Below, piece after piece: positions 6,063 to 8,238 of a stretch of 8,238 nucleotides of DNA; within the stretch, counting starts at the first letter, position 1; each line of letters begins with the position of its first letter. The notes below the pieces were generated by a model. That model was not told the origin of the DNA. It saw only the letters and a program-made list of their open reading frames with translations, and did not search any database. Source of the stretch: CAJWPI01 sp964571215 (lineage in GTDB: Bacteria; Pseudomonadota; Gammaproteobacteria; Magnimaribacterales; Magnimaribacteraceae); contig CAZMZZ010000052.1 of NCBI GenBank assembly GCA_964571215.1, positions 1 to 8,238 on the forward strand, written 5' to 3'. The position numbers and the translations under genes are program-made.

Positions 6063-6971
6063 TTAGGTAATGCCTTCCAGCTGTCTGCTGGCTTCCTCTA
6101 TTGAGGTCTTAATAAAAGAAATCTTATCATTAGGCCTTAATTGACCTATAGAAGGATAATCAATTTCTGCAATCTGTAAAACTCTTGGATATCCACCAAG
6201 AGTTTGTGAATCACAACCTAATATTATTGGTAATCCATTCTCTGGACATTGAATTGTACCTGTGTGTACAGGACCACTGAGCATATGGTGTTTGTTATGA
6301 AATTCTAGATTAACTCCTTCAATCTTTGTGCCCATTCTGCTTGTATCATTACTAACTAAGTAAACACTGTTAAAAACAGCTTCCTGAGATTCATCAGTTA
6401 AAAGAATAAATTCTGGACCTGGTATAACCCTAATTTTCCATTCATTCTTATAAGAATTAATTTGCTCTACACCTATACTCGCTTCTTGGTTAGAAGAAAG
6501 TTTGCTAGGCTGGGTTTTTACTATGGATCCCTCTTGTAATGGTAGTCCATTAATACCCCCTAGATTAGCAGGTAAATAAGTGGAATGACTGCCAAGGAAA
6601 GAAGTAGAAATTATTTCCTCAGAAAAAGCTATATAGCTCCTACAACCAGTTGAACAATTACTTAAAGAAAGCACATCAGTCTTTTTAACTGCATAAGGTG
6701 TATTATTTTTAATATAAGTGTTATTTATTTTAGACTCCATGCTTGCTCCAGTAATAACAAAGGAGAGAGGTTTTAAGAACTTCAAAATAGGTCCTGTTAA
6801 AGTACACTCTAGAACTGGGGAGTTGACTTCCTTATTTAAAAGTTGGTTCGCAAGCTTCATAGAAAATTTATCTGCCGCCCCTGATTCTGGAACCCCCATA
6901 TGTCTCCAACCTATTCTTCCTAAATCTTGAACAGTTGTCTGCAAACCTGATGATATTACTTCAATAGACAT
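6063..6971 (-). CDS. pxpC: 5-oxoprolinase subunit C (biotin-dependent carboxyltransferase-like, PxpC/KipA)
   Basis: PxpC works with PxpA and PxpB to hydrolyse 5-oxoproline to glutamate using ATP, clearing a spontaneous by-product of glutamine and glutathione metabolism. At 302 residues it is close to the family length of about 310. Signature stretches are GLQTTVQDLGRIGWRHMGVP (9-28) followed by ESGAAD, TGPILKF (59-65), IPGPEF (183-188), SRMGTKIEG (211-219), LSGPVHTGTIQCPENGLPII (231-250) and QTLGGYPR (256-263), then IGQLRPNDKISF (275-286). It is related to the carboxyltransferase part of urea carboxylase and to B. subtilis KipA, but stands as a separate subunit. Start is ATG, 14 nt after the pxpB stop, with no clear Shine-Dalgarno. 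It is the last gene of the pxpABC unit. Confidence 0.93.
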   Translation of the reverse strand: MSIEVISSGLQTTVQDLGRIGWRHMGVPESGAADKFSMKLANQLLNKEVNSPVLECTLTGPILKFLKPLSFVITGASMESKINNTYIKNNTPYAVKKTDVLSLSNCSTGCRSYIAFSEEIISTSFLGSHSTYLPANLGGINGLPLQEGSIVKTQPSKLSSNQEASIGVEQINSYKNEWKIRVIPGPEFILLTDESQEAVFNSVYLVSNDTSRMGTKIEGVNLEFHNKHHMLSGPVHTGTIQCPENGLPIILGCDSQTLGGYPRVLQIAEIDYPSIGQLRPNDKISFIKTSIEEASRQLEGIT

Positions 6972-6985
6972 TAGATTGATTAAGG

Positions 6986-7669
6986 TTAAAAACTATCAAA
7001 TTCATCTCGGCTTATAGGTTTAAATTTAACTTCCATTCTTGGTAAAATAATAAAAGGATTTTTCTTCTTTTGATTGAAGAGTTTCAAGGGTGTTCTGCCT
7101 ATGATTCTCCAGCCTCCAGGACCGCCTAGAGTATAAATACCGGTTCTGTTTCCAGCTATTCCTACAGATCCAGGAACTAAGTTAACCCTTGGTTTGGTCA
7201 ATCTAGGTACAGTCAATTCTTTTGGTAAATCTCCCAGGTAAGCAAAACCGGGGGTAAATCCAATCATTTTTACTTTGTAAGTAGTGCTAGAGTGAAGCTC
7301 TGCAATATCCTGATTTGATAAAGAGCTATTAGTTTTCAAGTCTTGAATATCTAATGCAAAGTCTTCTGAATAACAGATAGGCACAGTTAAGACATTAGCT
7401 GCTTTTTTTTGTTCTTGATAAGTAAAATCTCTTACTTGTTGTTCTAAATCTTCTTTAGCTTTAGCACTGTTGGTCTTAAATAAGTTGTACTTAACGATAA
7501 GAGAATCTTCACCTGAGACCACCTCTATCCATTTTTTTGTACTCCTCAAATACTCTGACAATGAGAAAAAGAGATCAGTTAACTCAACTTCACCAGGTTT
7601 TTGTTGTAAAGAAATGAATAAAATGTTTTCTGAAAAATCAGAAATTCTAAATGAACCTAAAGTAATCAA
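6986..7669 (-). CDS. pxpB: 5-oxoprolinase subunit B (PxpB/KipI-type)
   Basis: PxpB is the second subunit of the cytoplasmic 5-oxoprolinase; the family also includes the KipI sporulation-kinase inhibitor and the AHS1 domain of allophanate/urea-carboxylase proteins. The 227-residue product has a divergent N-terminal domain (about 1-90) and a well-conserved C-terminal domain: VPICY (96-100), conserved His126, KMIGFTPGFAYLGDLP (134-149), PRVNLVPGSVGIAGNRTGIY (160-179), GGPGGW (182-187), IIGRTPLKLF (189-198) and FKPISRDEF (216-224). The start is TTG at 7667-7669, overlapping the pxpA TGA stop as TTGA. An in-frame stop at 7688-7690 leaves no ATG or GTG as an alternative, and the next Met is residue 135. 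The overlap implies translation coupled to pxpA. Confidence 0.93.
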   Translation of the reverse strand: MITLGSFRISDFSENILFISLQQKPGEVELTDLFFSLSEYLRSTKKWIEVVSGEDSLIVKYNLFKTNSAKAKEDLEQQVRDFTYQEQKKAANVLTVPICYSEDFALDIQDLKTNSSLSNQDIAELHSSTTYKVKMIGFTPGFAYLGDLPKELTVPRLTKPRVNLVPGSVGIAGNRTGIYTLGGPGGWRIIGRTPLKLFNQKKKNPFIILPRMEVKFKPISRDEFDSF

Positions 7670-8238
7670 GAGAAATGGCTTTGAATTTTAATATTTTCTT
7701 TTTTTAGCATATCGCATACTTCCTTAACAAGCTTTAAGGCATTTGGATTATCTCCATGAACACACAAAGTATCAGCTTTGAGATCAATTTGTAGATTATT
7801 ATCAGTTGTTACTTTTTGATTTACTACTAAACCTCTGGCTTGAACAATTTGCTCTTCTATTGTTTTCAAAAGAGCATCGTCTTGTCCACGATCAACAAGG
7901 CTATAATCCTCTCTGTAACGTCGATCAATGAAGCCTTCTGAAAGAAATAATAGGTCTGTCTTTTCTACCTGATCTTCTAAAACGGAATTTTTTGGTCCGA
8001 TAATAGCTACTTTTAAATCAAGAGAGTCAACAACATGAATTAGCAAGTCTGCAAGCTCTTCTTGCTTTGCAGTTTCATTATAAAGAGCGCCATGGAGTTT
8101 AATATGTCTTACTGGTGTGGATAAAGAATCAGCAATCTCTAAAAAAAATTGAATTTGCTGCCTTAAAGAATTTTCTAGATCATTTAAAGAAATATCAATC
8201 TTCCTTCTTCCAAAACCTTTTTTATAAGGATAAGAAGG
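7666..8238 (-). CDS. pxpA: 5-oxoprolinase subunit A (PxpA, LamB/YcsF family), 5' end outside window
   Basis: PxpA is the catalytic-type subunit of 5-oxoprolinase, a seven-stranded-barrel protein of the LamB/YcsF family. The frame is open from the right edge, giving 190 residues; the family has about 250, so roughly 55-60 N-terminal residues (including the expected DLNCDLGE motif) are missing. Visible landmarks in order are PSYP at the edge, FGRR (8203-8214), RHIKLHGALYN (8077-8109; the family usually has KPHGALYN), EGFIDRRYREDYSLVDR in mid-protein and ADTLCVHGDNPNA about 35 residues from the end. The family's SYPD is SYPY here. A TTG at 8044-8046 lies inside the conserved region (ADLLIHVVD) and is not the start. 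The TGA stop overlaps the TTG start of pxpB by 4 nt. Being first in order, it probably carries the operon promoter outside the window. Confidence 0.93.
   Translation of the reverse strand, partial: PSYPYKKGFGRRKIDISLNDLENSLRQQIQFFLEIADSLSTPVRHIKLHGALYNETAKQEELADLLIHVVDSLDLKVAIIGPKNSVLEDQVEKTDLLFLSEGFIDRRYREDYSLVDRGQDDALLKTIEEQIVQARGLVVNQKVTTDNNLQIDLKADTLCVHGDNPNALKLVKEVCDMLKKENIKIQSHFS

Noticed and set aside
6063..7669. Urea carboxylase/allophanate hydrolase or KipI-KipA kinase-inhibitor role for the two genes after pxpA
   Set aside because: They are separate subunits with no biotin carboxylase or amidase partner here and sit directly behind pxpA, which is the 5-oxoprolinase arrangement.
7666..8046. 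Short stand-alone gene beginning at TTG 8044-8046
   Set aside because: The same frame continues unbroken to the right edge and encodes the PxpA motifs HGALYN and FGRR, so this is only the C-terminal part of pxpA.

Overview
The window is an AT-rich (roughly one third G+C, judged by eye), very tightly packed piece of bacterial chromosome made of housekeeping and metabolic genes. The gene types (a long-form PyrB ending in a conserved FRQADNGV..RMALFALVLG segment, a CBS-domain cystathionine beta-synthase paired with a gamma-lyase/synthase, and PxpABC), the low G+C, the short intergenic gaps and the scarcity of Shine-Dalgarno sites suggest a streamlined, probably marine, gammaproteobacterium such as a SAR86-like lineage. 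That placement is inference and was not tested. No stretch over 300 bases lacks a gene. I see no tRNA, rRNA, CRISPR array, insertion sequence or integration site.

Layout, left to right. (1) Positions 33-1055, plus strand: pyrB, pyrimidine biosynthesis, possibly following the last codons of another gene (1-24). (2) Positions 1042-3586, minus strand: a two-gene unit encoding cystathionine beta-synthase and then a cystathionine gamma-lyase/synthase. Together they can carry out reverse transsulfuration (homocysteine + serine to cystathionine to cysteine). The second gene runs into the tail of pyrB. (3) Positions 3669-4517, plus strand: an uncharacterised SAM-dependent methyltransferase, divergent from cbs across an 82-nt gap that holds candidate promoters for both directions. 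(4) Positions 4523-5982, minus strand: an apparent three-gene operon with its own promoter (6016-6044). It encodes an exported protein of unknown function, a glyoxalase/VOC-fold protein and a macro-domain (ADP-ribose-type) hydrolase. (5) Positions 6063-8238, minus strand: pxpA (5' end beyond the window), pxpB and pxpC, encoding the three-part ATP-dependent 5-oxoprolinase that returns 5-oxoproline to glutamate.

The most unusual feature is the macro-domain gene. Its reading frame begins directly after the TAG stop of the VOC gene, in the same frame, and has no ATG, GTG, TTG or CTG before its conserved N-terminal GDIT and GGGGVD motifs. Either it starts at a rare codon (ATC at 5027-5029 is the best candidate), or the TAG is read through to give a VOC-macro fusion, or a base is wrong or mutated. 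Otherwise I see well-known metabolism and no clear sign of an undescribed multi-gene system. The exported protein-VOC-macro operon is the least understood part.
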